Source: CALOFP01 sp942492635 (GTDB taxonomy: Bacteria > UBP6 > UBA1177 > CALOFP01). From it: 64,000 nt of DNA. The stretch's first letter is position 1. Every line of letters begins with the position of its first letter. Where the stretch lies: the NCBI GenBank assembly GCA_942492635.1, contig CALOFP010000002.1, positions 1,054,001 to 1,118,000 of the forward strand. The letters are read 5' to 3'. The notes under the pieces were generated by a model that ran no database searches, was not told the origin of the DNA, and was given only the letters and a program-made list of their open reading frames with translations. Below, piece by piece: positions 17,885 to 26,095 of this stretch. A program made the position numbers and the translations under genes.

Positions 17885-18480
17885 TTATCAAATTCCTCCA
17901 TATCCATGAACTCATCCAGAAGGTTTGAAAAATCGTTTCCGCTCTCCTTTCCCGCAGAACAGTTGTTCCCTTTGAAGCGGGATGCCAGTTTCTTCGTATC
18001 GATCCTTTTCTGAGGTTCCCTGTCCACAGGTGGAGGCGCGAATTTACCGGCCATTTCGTTATCGAACTCTTCCAGCAGGGTGGAAAAATCCTTCTCCTCA
18101 CGTTTTGCGGATTTTCGGGAAGAGATTCCTTCGCTTCTTTCGAAAAGCTCCCTGAATGTGGGTTCCTCTTTTTTCTTTTTCTCGAATATCAATCCCTGCT
18201 CGAGGAGCATCATCTCGAGGCGGGACTCCAGTTTTTCTGCCGTCCTGTAATCGACCTGTGATACGTCGTGGTGGGCAGCCCGGTTCCCGAGCTGAAGAAT
18301 ATTGAAGGCTATGTCGTAGATGCTGCGGTCGATCACCCTGTTTTCAAGGAGAAGATTGAGTATCTGTTTCGGCATCATTCCGGTTGCCGAAACACCCTCC
18401 ATATCACATATGTGCTGCAGTGTTTTCTCAAGTTTTATACGCAGTTCCAGCAGGAATCCTCTGATTTCGGTACGGTTCAT
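17881..18480 (-). CDS. Protein with DUF4145/HEPN-like N-terminal domain, coupled to the helicase
   Basis: 199 residues. Residues 1-95 are helical with R-G-F-L-L-E-L-R-I-K-L-E-K, a central L-N-L-L-L-E and L-G-N-R-A-A-H-H-D. That pattern resembles DUF4145-type domains (HEPN-like folds often near nucleic-acid enzymes), but this is a by-eye match. The remainder is charged and disordered-looking, with two copies of a short motif, F-S-T-L-L-E-E-F-D near 130 and F-S-N-L-L-D-E-F-M near the C terminus, which might be peptide ligands. The frame overlaps the helicase start by four bases, so a partner or regulatory role in DNA repair is inferred. GGAGG precedes the ATG. Confidence 0.6.
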   Translation of the reverse strand: MNRTEIRGFLLELRIKLEKTLQHICDMEGVSATGMMPKQILNLLLENRVIDRSIYDIAFNILQLGNRAAHHDVSQVDYRTAEKLESRLEMMLLEQGLIFEKKKKEEPTFRELFERSEGISSRKSAKREEKDFSTLLEEFDNEMAGKFAPPPVDREPQKRIDTKKLASRFKGNNCSAGKESGNDFSNLLDEFMDMEEFDK

Positions 18481-18506
18481 CTATCCTCCGGTTTCATGTC
18501 GGCCCT

Positions 18507-18534
18507 ATGATACCACGAAGATAAAAATATACAA
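18507..18534 (-). promoter_or_regulatory. Promoter of the DUF4145-like/uvrD operon
   Basis: Minus strand TTGTAT (18529-18534), 16-base spacer, TATCAT (18507-18512), about 27 bases before the ATG. Confidence 0.55.
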
Positions 18535-18591
18535 GAGTGGGGATGGGTGAAAGATTAACGTTGAGTTAAAGTGAAACGAAATGAATACATA

Positions 18592-18620
18592 TTTACACAA
18601 CGTCTCTCTTCTGATATAAT
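18592..18620 (+). promoter_or_regulatory. Promoter of the lipoprotein/C25-like peptidase pair
   Basis: TTTACA (18592-18597), 17-base spacer, perfect TATAAT (18615-18620), 30 bases upstream of the ATG at 18651. Confidence 0.75.
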
Positions 18621-18650
18621 TTTGTTTGGGTGTTTATGGAGGGTAATGGT

Positions 18651-19061
18651 ATGAAATTACTTAAAGAATTCGGTTGTGCTTTTCTTTTCCTTTCCACGCT
18701 TTTCATTTTCTCCTGCACCGGAGGGAATGAGGATTACGATGTTTCCATGGTTGAGGGGTGGGTTGAAAATCGTTCAAATATTGGTGATTTCGATATTTTC
18801 ATCTATCAGCCTGCGGATTGGGAGAATAAGAACGAGGAGGAGCTGAAAAACGGATTTTCAGGAGCGATCACCTCCGCGGAAATCTACCAGAACAATTTTT
18901 ACCGGCTTTCATATCTTGCCGAGGGGAAATATCTCATCGTAATAGTCACCTACGATGATGAAGGGAACGCCACGCTTGTCAAGACAATCGAAAACGTTGA
19001 AGTTCCTATGAACATGACAATTCCTCTAAATCTTGAAATTCCGCCGGCGTCGTCAGAGTGA
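18651..19061 (+). CDS. Small lipoprotein upstream of the C25-like peptidase
   Basis: 136 residues. The ATG at 18651 has GGAGGG upstream; in-frame GTG/ATG codons at 18630-18636 lie in or before that site. The signal peptide ends I-F-S-C (Cys22). The mature part (about 115 residues) has the strand pattern of a beta-sandwich or transthyretin-like carrier (E-G-W-V-E-N ... D-F-D-I-F-I-Y ... Y-L-A-E-G-K-Y-L-I-V-I-V-T-Y-D-D-E-G-N-A), similar to small periplasmic lipoproteins with a prealbumin-like fold. No family is firmly recognised. The stop lies 13 bases before the next start, so the two are cotranscribed. A role as partner or anchor for the peptidase-like protein is inference only. Confidence 0.75.
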   Translation: MKLLKEFGCAFLFLSTLFIFSCTGGNEDYDVSMVEGWVENRSNIGDFDIFIYQPADWENKNEEELKNGFSGAITSAEIYQNNFYRLSYLAEGKYLIVIVTYDDEGNATLVKTIENVEVPMNMTIPLNLEIPPASSE

Positions 19062-19074
19062 AATGGAGGGGAAA

Positions 19075-20826
19075 ATGGGAAAAAGCGCAGCTCTTCTTCT
19101 GCTGGTCTCCTTTGCCGGGTGGACCTATCTTCTTTACAGTTTCTTTCCGGAATCCGCATCCAGGGCGAATGCGTTTCCCCTCTGCAACGAAGACCGTGAC
19201 AACGACGGAAAGTTAACCGGAAAGGATTGCAAGACTGTTCCGGGGTACCTCCTGGATTGCGACGACAACAATCGCTATCTCTGGAAATTTACCCGAAACG
19301 GATTGTGCAGGGGTAAATGTCTTGACACAGACGGTGACGGTTTTTACAGGGATTGCGATGTTTTTCCTCGGGGAGAGGAGGATGATTGCGATCTCGACCC
19401 GCTGAACTGGAAGGAGGGGCACTGCCGTTATGTCGGTCATACCCTTGAAGAAGATCCAGGGTCGACATGCGTAGATCTTGATGGAGACGGGTTTTATGGA
19501 TTGTGCGACAGCTACTCCAAGGATGTACGGGGACCCGACTGCAGTGACGAGCCCTCTTCATCTTTCTCAATCGACAACTGGAAAAGCTGCAAAAGCTGCA
19601 AGGACAGTGATTCCGACGGATACTTCTCGGGTTGCGACAGGTACTCCGGCGAATCCGGACTGGAGTGGGACAGCGATGATGGTGAAACATTCGAAAAGCC
19701 GTACGATCTACTCATAGTGGTCAATCGTGAATTGGAGGAGATAGTCGGTGTGAGCCTGTCAACATACGTTTCTGACATAAGGAAGGAGGGGATTACAGCC
19801 CGCACTCTTCTATGGGAAGAAGGTTCGGCGGAAGAGCTCAGAAGAATTGTACTTTTCCAGAAAAAACGATCCAAAATCAAGGGACTGTTCTTTATCGGTG
19901 ATATTCCTTCCGCCTGGTTCGAAATGGAAACCTCCGGTAAGACGGGATATGTTAGGGAGGAGTTTCCGACAGATCTCTATTTTGCGGATCCCGATTCGAC
20001 ATGGGAGGATTTTGACGGCAACGGAATATACGACGATCACTCTGCCCTTGAGGCCGAACTCTACATTTCAAGACTCGTAGGACAGCCTTTTGATATCCGT
20101 GACTATCTTAACAAGGCTCACAGGTACCGTGTCTACGGCAGATCGCTTCCCCAGACTGCACTCCTTTTCAAGGATGACGACTGGAAGAATATATACAAAG
20201 GCTACAGCTGGGGTCTCGGGTCGATCTACCGGGATCTGACAATATATGATGATCCGAAAGATTCGACATATTCAAATTATATGAAGATGATGAAAGGTGA
20301 GGGGGTGGAATACCTCTACATGTGGCTGCATGCATCTCCCGGATATCTTGAATTCGACCGGAAAAAGAAAGGAAAGAAAGTACTGACGGCGGACGAGATC
20401 AAACGTTCGGGTCTCAAGGGATCATTTTTCAATCTTTTCAGCTGCTCGGCCGCCCGTTTTACACAGAAAAGTGTGGGTGAGGCATTTCTGCACACCACTC
20501 ACGGACTTGCCGTGGTCGGATCGACCAAAGTAGGTGGGATGTACTGCCCGTTCTCTTTTCATGAGGCTCTTTCGGAGCACGTATCCTGGGCGGAAGCCTT
20601 GAGGCTGTGGTATAACCGGTTCGGATACATGAACGACTCATGGCATCTGGGCGTGGTCAGTCTCGGTGATCCGCTGCTCAAACTGAAAAGACGGGATCCT
20701 GTTGTCTCAACCGATTCCGGCGGCGGCGACTCCTGTCTCAACCATAAGCTCGTCATAGAGAACGAAGACGCCAACCTGGGCTCCTTCGAGCAGTACAGAA
20801 AAGAGTATCCCCACTTTTTCAGGTAG
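19075..20826 (+). CDS. C25 (gingipain)-like cysteine peptidase with DxDGDG repeats
   Basis: 583 residues. The ATG at 19075 has GGAGG five bases upstream; earlier in-frame starts (TTG 19033, ATG 19063) overlap the preceding gene or lack a site. A short hydrophobic leader (to about 28) precedes a Cys-rich region with three or four D-x-D-G-D-G / D-x-D-x-D-G-Y units (about 40-200), Ca-binding-like as in thrombospondin type-3 repeats. From about 205 the sequence follows the caspase-haemoglobinase clan: L-L-I-V-V-N-R, L-F-F-I-G-D-I-P, then W-L-H-A-S-P (His419) and N-L-F-S-C-S-A-A-R-F (Cys457). That His-Cys spacing of 38 is close to gingipain's, and G-L-A-V-V-G-S-T-K follows. A secreted or surface protease is inferred; the dyad is intact but substrate and activation are unknown. 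Confidence 0.75.
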   Translation: MGKSAALLLLVSFAGWTYLLYSFFPESASRANAFPLCNEDRDNDGKLTGKDCKTVPGYLLDCDDNNRYLWKFTRNGLCRGKCLDTDGDGFYRDCDVFPRGEEDDCDLDPLNWKEGHCRYVGHTLEEDPGSTCVDLDGDGFYGLCDSYSKDVRGPDCSDEPSSSFSIDNWKSCKSCKDSDSDGYFSGCDRYSGESGLEWDSDDGETFEKPYDLLIVVNRELEEIVGVSLSTYVSDIRKEGITARTLLWEEGSAEELRRIVLFQKKRSKIKGLFFIGDIPSAWFEMETSGKTGYVREEFPTDLYFADPDSTWEDFDGNGIYDDHSALEAELYISRLVGQPFDIRDYLNKAHRYRVYGRSLPQTALLFKDDDWKNIYKGYSWGLGSIYRDLTIYDDPKDSTYSNYMKMMKGEGVEYLYMWLHASPGYLEFDRKKKGKKVLTADEIKRSGLKGSFFNLFSCSAARFTQKSVGEAFLHTTHGLAVVGSTKVGGMYCPFSFHEALSEHVSWAEALRLWYNRFGYMNDSWHLGVVSLGDPLLKLKRRDPVVSTDSGGGDSCLNHKLVIENEDANLGSFEQYRKEYPHFFR

Positions 20827-21042
20827 TTCATCTGTCGGATATTCACTCATAAAACAATGCAATCTCTGAATCTAGCTTGAAGAGGCCTTTATCTTTTCTG
20901 AAAAGAGTCGGAAAATTGTTCATATGACAATTTTAATATTCTAAAAGGGGAGTTTAATGCCCTGGAGGTGGGGCTGGAAGTTTTATCCTATCTATTGATA
21001 CTTTGAATAAGATTGCCGTAACTGTTGAGGAATCGAAATTTT

Positions 21043-22203
21043 TTAATCGACCGAAACTCTCCGGATGTAGGGCGAAATGGCAGTTACAACTTCGTAGTTG
21101 ATTGTGCCGATAAGGGCGGCAAGATCTTCTGCCCGGATTATCTCATCACCCTGATTTCCGATCAGTACAACCTCGTCCTCAAGTTCGGCATCGGGAATAT
21201 CCGTTACATCCACTACCGTAAGATTCATGGCGATTCTTCCACGGACCGGAGCCCTCCTGCCTTTTATCAGAACGTAACCCTGGTTACTGAGCTTTCTATT
21301 GTATCCGTCGGAGTAACCTATGGGAAGAATTGCAATTTTAGAATCCCTTGTCGTCCGGTATGTGCAGCCGTATCCGATTGAGGAGCCCTGGGGAACTTCT
21401 TTAATCTGGGAAATTCGAGTTTTCCAGGAAAGAACCGGATTGAGTATGTGGTGGGGACCGTGTCCGTTCTCAATAAGGTAGCTGAGATATGTCTCCTTGG
21501 AGGGCCAGAGGCCGTACTGTGCTATTCCCAGTCGAACCATGTTGAGATGGGTTTTTTTGAAGAGAATCGTTGCTGCGGAACTTGCGAAATGTTTCCTGAA
21601 ATCAAAGAATCCGTACTCTTCGATGGTTTTCACATGATCGAGGTAGCGATCCAGCTGTCTTTTTGCATAGTCGTGGTTTGTCGTGTCTTCGATATTGGCG
21701 AAGTGGCTGTAGACGCCTTCGAGACGAACGTTGCTGAGATCCCTGAGTGTCTTGAGAAATTTTTTCATTTCCTCACTGTCGAGTCCCTGCCGGTTTGTCC
21801 CCGTTTCCACTTTCAGGTGAACGCCTGAGCTTTTTCCTCGTGCAGCGGCCTTCCGGTTGAGTTCTTCGATGCTCTCAATGTTGTAGGCCACAATCGAAAG
21901 GTTGTGTTCCACAACACTGTCCAGACGCCCGAGAGGAACCGGTCCGATCAGAAGGATTTTTTCATTAAATTCCCTGTTCCTGAGTCTGATAGCCTCGTCA
22001 AGAGAGTGTACACAGAATTGGGAAACACCGTTTTCTCTTGCGTACTGTGCAATTTCAGTGATTCCGTGGCCGTAGGCGTTGGCTTTGATGACAACCGAAA
22101 GTTCTGTTTCTTTGCCGATAATATTTTTGAAAAGTGAAATGTTTTTCTTATACGCTGATCTGGAAATTTCTATCCATGTGTTAAGATCTTTTACATCTAC
22201 CAT
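21043..22203 (-). CDS. alr: Alanine racemase
   Basis: 386 residues from the ATG at 22203, which has AGGAGG upstream; an upstream in-frame start at 22254 would read through the promoter and is rejected. It is PLP-dependent and interconverts L- and D-alanine for peptidoglycan. V-V-I-K-A-N-A-Y-G-H-G carries the PLP lysine. Later marks are T-G-T-N-R-Q-G, S-S-A-A (phosphate contact), V-R-L-G-I-A-Q-Y-G, G-S-S-I-G-Y-G-C-T-Y (near the second-base Tyr), and P-I-G-Y-S-D-G-Y with R-I-A-M-N-L-T-V-V-D-V. The length is normal. It stands alone and converges on the peptidase gene with a 216-base gap that shows nothing notable. Confidence 0.95.
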   Translation of the reverse strand: MVDVKDLNTWIEISRSAYKKNISLFKNIIGKETELSVVIKANAYGHGITEIAQYARENGVSQFCVHSLDEAIRLRNREFNEKILLIGPVPLGRLDSVVEHNLSIVAYNIESIEELNRKAAARGKSSGVHLKVETGTNRQGLDSEEMKKFLKTLRDLSNVRLEGVYSHFANIEDTTNHDYAKRQLDRYLDHVKTIEEYGFFDFRKHFASSAATILFKKTHLNMVRLGIAQYGLWPSKETYLSYLIENGHGPHHILNPVLSWKTRISQIKEVPQGSSIGYGCTYRTTRDSKIAILPIGYSDGYNRKLSNQGYVLIKGRRAPVRGRIAMNLTVVDVTDIPDAELEDEVVLIGNQGDEIIRAEDLAALIGTINYEVVTAISPYIRRVSVD

Positions 22204-22225
22204 AAAGACCTCCTCTGTTCGCTGC

Positions 22226-22254
22226 AGGATAGCAAAAATATTGAAAATTGGCAA
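22226..22254 (-). promoter_or_regulatory. Promoter of alr
   Basis: Minus strand TTGCCA (22249-22254), 17-base spacer, TATCCT (22226-22231), 23 bases before the ATG. Confidence 0.55.
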
Positions 22255-22348
22255 ATAGTTTTGAACTTTTTGATTGCTCCGATTCCATTGACGATGATGA
22301 TTTGTTGGACAGAATCACTACTGCTGAGTGGAATTTTGCGGTTCCTGT

Positions 22349-23968
22349 TTAGGGAAGATCCGTTGCCTGATGCGGTACGGAGTTGTTTTTTGTGAGAATA
22401 CTCATTTTTTCGGCCAGAAGTGCCATGGAGTAGGGTTTTTGAATAAAATCTTTTATCCCCATCTTCATTATTTCATCTATTCTGGAGTCCTCCTTGAATC
22501 CTGAGGTCAGGATTACCTTTGTTTCCGGATCTATTTTTTTCATCTCTATAAAAGCCTCTTTCCCCGACATTTTCGGCATGGCCATGTCGAGAAGTGTTAC
22601 GGATATCCTGTCGTGTTGCTGCTCGAATATCTGAACGGCTTCTTTTCCGTCTTTGGCGAGAATTACCGTGTATCCGCACTCCTGCAGGATCGCCTTTGCC
22701 GTCTGTCTCATGAGTTCTTCATCATCCACCACAAGAACCGTACCTTCCCCCATAGGAAGGACCTCCTCCTCAGCTTCGATAACCTCAACCTGTTCCTCCA
22801 CCTCAAGAGCCGGAAGGAAAAGGTTCATTGTGGTGCCGATTCCGATCTGGGAGTTTACGGTTATGAACCCCTTGTGCTGCTTTGTAATGCTGTAAACCAT
22901 GGCCAGTCCCAGTCCTGTGCCTTTCTTCTTTCCCTTGGTTGTGAAAAAGGGGTCGAATATTTTTGATATGTTCTCGGAAGCGATACCGATACCGCTGTCT
23001 TTTACTTTTACCAGCCAGTAGTTGCCGGGCTGGGCCTCAGGATGAACGGAGCAGAACCTTTTCGTAGCTTTTACCGGTTCAACGGATATGACCAGTTCTC
23101 CCCCCTGCTGCTCTTCCGCTGCCTTCATGTTTGTCATGGCGTGTGATGCGTTTACGCAGAGATTCAGGAGGATCTGTTCAACCTGTGTCGGATCTGCTTC
23201 AACAATCGCGGGCTCATTGTGGTACAAAGGTTTTATGGCAATCGATTTATCGAAGGTGTTACTGCAGATTTTTACGGTGTGCTTGATCGAAAGGTTGAGG
23301 TCCACAGGAGACAGGGCAAGTTCGTGTCTGCGGGACAGTGTCAAGAGCTGCTGAACCATATCGCTCGCCCTGAGGGCGGCATTTTCTATGACCTTGATGT
23401 GACGTTTGATGGTTTCCATATCCGGATCGGAGTTGCTTTCGAAGAGGAAGTTTATCAGGGAGACTGTCCCTGTGATGCCGCCGAGCAGGTTGTTGAAATC
23501 GTGAGCAAGTCCTCCTGCCAGATTGCCCACGGTCTCCATTTTTTGGGCCTGGAGCAGCTGCTCTTCGGCCTGCTTCAGCTCCTCTCTTGTGCGCCACTCG
23601 CGAAGAACACGCTCACTTTTTACCGGGATTTCATTGAATGTTTTTTCTGATTTCACAACATAGTCCAGAACACCTGCCCTCATGGCCTTGACTGTCCTCT
23701 TTTCGCTTCCGAAGGCGGTGATTATGATGATTGGAAAGCGTTCGGCCAGATTACGTTTTATGATGTAGTCTATTCCGTCACCGTCCGGCAGGTTGAGATC
23801 GCAGATTATCAGCGATGGATTTTCGTTTTCGAGAAATTTTTCAGATGATTTTATCGATTTGACCGTGGATACGGTGAAAAAGCCATGATCTTCGAAAGAT
23901 TTTTCGATGAGAAATGCGTGATCCTCGTTGTCCTCAATAAGTAGTACTGTGGCCTTTCCGTTGCTCAT
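22349..23968 (-). CDS. REC-histidine kinase-REC hybrid signalling protein
   Basis: 539 residues, no membrane segment. Order: receiver 1 (acidic pocket E-D-N near 12-14, phospho-Asp57 in C-D-L-N-L-P, Lys107 in V-V-K-S), a short coiled linker, a HisKA-type dimerisation helix with H156 in G-G-L-A-H-D-F-N-N-L-L, and an ATPase domain (N-box around N-A-S-H-A-M, G1 D-S-G-I-G-I-A, F-box F-D-P-F-F-T-T-K, G2 G-T-G-L-G-L). A Glu-rich linker and receiver 2 (D-D-E near 415, Asp461, Lys500 region) follow. It therefore takes input through a receiver and relays phosphate onward. It lies 77 bases downstream of a periplasmic solute-binding protein gene in the same orientation; a transmembrane sensor that would link them is not seen here. 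The ribosome site is weak. Confidence 0.93.
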   Translation of the reverse strand: MSNGKATVLLIEDNEDHAFLIEKSFEDHGFFTVSTVKSIKSSEKFLENENPSLIICDLNLPDGDGIDYIIKRNLAERFPIIIITAFGSEKRTVKAMRAGVLDYVVKSEKTFNEIPVKSERVLREWRTREELKQAEEQLLQAQKMETVGNLAGGLAHDFNNLLGGITGTVSLINFLFESNSDPDMETIKRHIKVIENAALRASDMVQQLLTLSRRHELALSPVDLNLSIKHTVKICSNTFDKSIAIKPLYHNEPAIVEADPTQVEQILLNLCVNASHAMTNMKAAEEQQGGELVISVEPVKATKRFCSVHPEAQPGNYWLVKVKDSGIGIASENISKIFDPFFTTKGKKKGTGLGLAMVYSITKQHKGFITVNSQIGIGTTMNLFLPALEVEEQVEVIEAEEEVLPMGEGTVLVVDDEELMRQTAKAILQECGYTVILAKDGKEAVQIFEQQHDRISVTLLDMAMPKMSGKEAFIEMKKIDPETKVILTSGFKEDSRIDEIMKMGIKDFIQKPYSMALLAEKMSILTKNNSVPHQATDLP

Positions 23969-24045
23969 CCAAAAAACCGTACGTTAATAGTTGATAGGAA
24001 TAGTCTAACAGACCCGAAAGTCACGGACAACCGGTTTGTAAAACT

Positions 24046-24792
24046 CTACTTGAAATAGTTGTCGATAATTTTACGGTACGTTCCGTCCCGCTTCATTTTT
24101 TTCAGAATCCTGTCGAATTGAACCCTTATCTTGCGCATACTGCTCTTTTTTGAAAAGGCGATATATGTCGGAATTGACTGGATAATTGGTTTCAGTTCCC
24201 TGATTTTCCCCGTCGCCTTCATTTTTTTGACCATGTCTGTAGTCGAAAAGGAGTCTCCCACCATGATGTCAAAACGGTTTCCGAGAAGTTTGTTGATGTT
24301 TGCCTTAAGGTCTATGGCGCTGTTGTCTACGGAGATAATCCCCCCTTTCATGGCATTGTCGAAAACTTTACCGTAACTGAAACCTCTTACGGCACCGATT
24401 TTATACTTCTTGAGTTTCGAAAGATCTCCGTCGAAAGAGATGGAAGAATCTTTGAGGACAAAAAGTGCCGCACTTTCCTCAATCAGAGGAGTTGAGATGA
24501 ATTCCGCAAACTTTTTCCTTTCGGCTGTTTCGATGATTGTGAAGATAGCATCGATTTTTCCTTCCTTCACACTCTGTAGAGCCCTGTTCCAGGGAAGATA
24601 TACGAATTTGACGTCTGTTTTCATCCTTTTCAGAACCTCGCGAATTACTCTTACAGCAACCCCTTCGGCCTGACCTTTCTCCATGAATTCATATGGCGGG
24701 TAATCGATGTAGGCAATTTCGATCTGTCTGGCCGATAAGATCCCCGACGATAAGATCATGAGAAAAAGGAAAACTGTTGATATCCACTTCAT
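24046..24792 (-). CDS. Periplasmic solute-binding protein (SBP_bac_3 family)
   Basis: 248 residues. The signal peptide ends near L-S-A-R, with no lipobox Cys. The mature chain starts I-E-I-A-Y-I-D-Y-P-P-Y-E-F, followed by G-V-A-V-R-V-I-R-E-V-L, the classical opening of polar-amino-acid-type binding proteins; E-G-K-I-D-A-I-F-T is the conserved hinge strand and the later I-G-A-V-R-G-F-S-Y-G segment fits lobe 2. No permease or ATPase gene of an ABC transporter is adjacent; a hybrid kinase gene is. A sensory rather than uptake role is therefore plausible, as for SBP domains that feed two-component systems. The ligand is unknown. GGAGG precedes the ATG. Confidence 0.88.
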   Translation of the reverse strand: MKWISTVFLFLMILSSGILSARQIEIAYIDYPPYEFMEKGQAEGVAVRVIREVLKRMKTDVKFVYLPWNRALQSVKEGKIDAIFTIIETAERKKFAEFISTPLIEESAALFVLKDSSISFDGDLSKLKKYKIGAVRGFSYGKVFDNAMKGGIISVDNSAIDLKANINKLLGNRFDIMVGDSFSTTDMVKKMKATGKIRELKPIIQSIPTYIAFSKKSSMRKIRVQFDRILKKMKRDGTYRKIIDNYFK

Positions 24793-24825
24793 TGTAATAC
24801 CTCCTGTATTTTAAATTACAGTTTA

Positions 24826-24854
24826 ATCATATCATTAAATTAACATGTAGACAA
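24826..24854 (-). promoter_or_regulatory. Promoter of the solute-binding protein gene
   Basis: Minus strand TTGTCT (24849-24854), 17-base spacer, TATGAT (24826-24831), about 34 bases before the ATG. Confidence 0.55.
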
Positions 24855-24995
24855 TCTTGATGTGGCTGTATATTGGGGTTTAAACTGTTTTGTTGGTGTT
24901 GAAATATGAATCAAGATGTTCTCAATATTGACTTTTAAAAAACGAGGCATTACGCTTTATATATCCCGTTCGTAAATTTGGTGTAGGAGGAGAAA

Positions 24996-26063
24996 ATGAA
25001 GAAGTTATGGTCAGTTCTTCTGCTGATGGCGATGCTGTTTACTGGAGTTGTATTCGCCGGAGAGAGGGAGGAGCTACCCTCATGGGTAAAAAGATTCAAG
25101 TTGAGTGCGGATGCGAGGCTCCGCTATCACTACGACAGAAAAGAGGGTGAAAAGGAGGAACACCGTGATCGATGGAGAATTCGTCTGAGGGTCGGAGGTC
25201 AGTTCGAAGTTGCCGACTGGGTGTGGATAAAGGCCAGGATTTTTACAGATTACTTTACATTCGGCGATACGGAAAACACATCCGACGATAAAATCCCAGT
25301 TGGTTTCGACAGGTACTATGTTCACCTTAAGCCCTATGAATTTCTGGAGATAATGGCAGGAGGTTTTGAGGGTCCCTTTGCAACCTCAACTCTGGTGTAC
25401 GACGCATGGTATACGCTGCAGGGATTCATGGAGCATTTCAAGTATAAGGTAGGCGCCTGGAGATTCGGCCTTATGGCGGGTCAGACAATGATGAACGAGC
25501 CTTTCTGGGTAGAAGGCGACTACCTGGACGCAGCAAGAGCAAAGAACAACGGTTATCTCTTTGTAAATAAGGCATATATCTCGTACGAGATGCCGTCTAT
25601 GACCATTATGCCAAGTGTAACTCATTGGAATTACACGGCGATGGAGGCTCCGGAAGATGAGGGTGCCGATGTCCAGGACTACAAAATGATCAATCCGGCA
25701 CTTGTGTTGAAGCTTCTTTTTATCGAATCCTTGCCGATCTCCCTTTATACCGACTTCGTTGTAAATACCGAGGCCGATGAAGATGATTTCGGATTTCAGC
25801 TCGGAGCAACACTCGGAGGGTTGAATAAAGCGGGCGATTTTGCTCTCGGAGGTTCATACAAGAGGGTTGAGGCTAACGCTACTTATGGAGCAAAGGCTGA
25901 CAGCGACAACGGATTTCCGGTGAACGGCAGCACCGTACACGGTTTTGTAAGTTATGCATTCACCGAGTGGTGGAATGCTGACGTGCTCTTCTGGTATACC
26001 GAGCAGATAGAAGGAGACGATAACTACACGAACCTTAAGATACAGACTACATTCAGCTATTGA
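24996..26063 (+). CDS. Outer-membrane beta-barrel protein (porin-like)
   Basis: 355 residues. The signal peptide ends F-A-G-E (cleavage near 22). The mature chain alternates polar and aromatic residues in 9-12-residue strands (for example W-V-W-I-K-A-R-I-F-T, Y-V-H-L-K-P-Y, W-R-F-G-L-M-A-G) and ends in T-T-F-S-Y, an aromatic C-terminal residue as used by BAM-assembled barrels. This resembles anaerobe porin-like barrels of about 16 strands; the pore substrate cannot be read. GGAGG precedes the ATG. A chemoreceptor gene starts 33 bases downstream, so the two may be cotranscribed. Confidence 0.75.
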   Translation: MKKLWSVLLLMAMLFTGVVFAGEREELPSWVKRFKLSADARLRYHYDRKEGEKEEHRDRWRIRLRVGGQFEVADWVWIKARIFTDYFTFGDTENTSDDKIPVGFDRYYVHLKPYEFLEIMAGGFEGPFATSTLVYDAWYTLQGFMEHFKYKVGAWRFGLMAGQTMMNEPFWVEGDYLDAARAKNNGYLFVNKAYISYEMPSMTIMPSVTHWNYTAMEAPEDEGADVQDYKMINPALVLKLLFIESLPISLYTDFVVNTEADEDDFGFQLGATLGGLNKAGDFALGGSYKRVEANATYGAKADSDNGFPVNGSTVHGFVSYAFTEWWNADVLFWYTEQIEGDDNYTNLKIQTTFSY

Positions 26064-26095
26064 GGGATATCATTTTTTACTTGAGGTGCCCGGCT

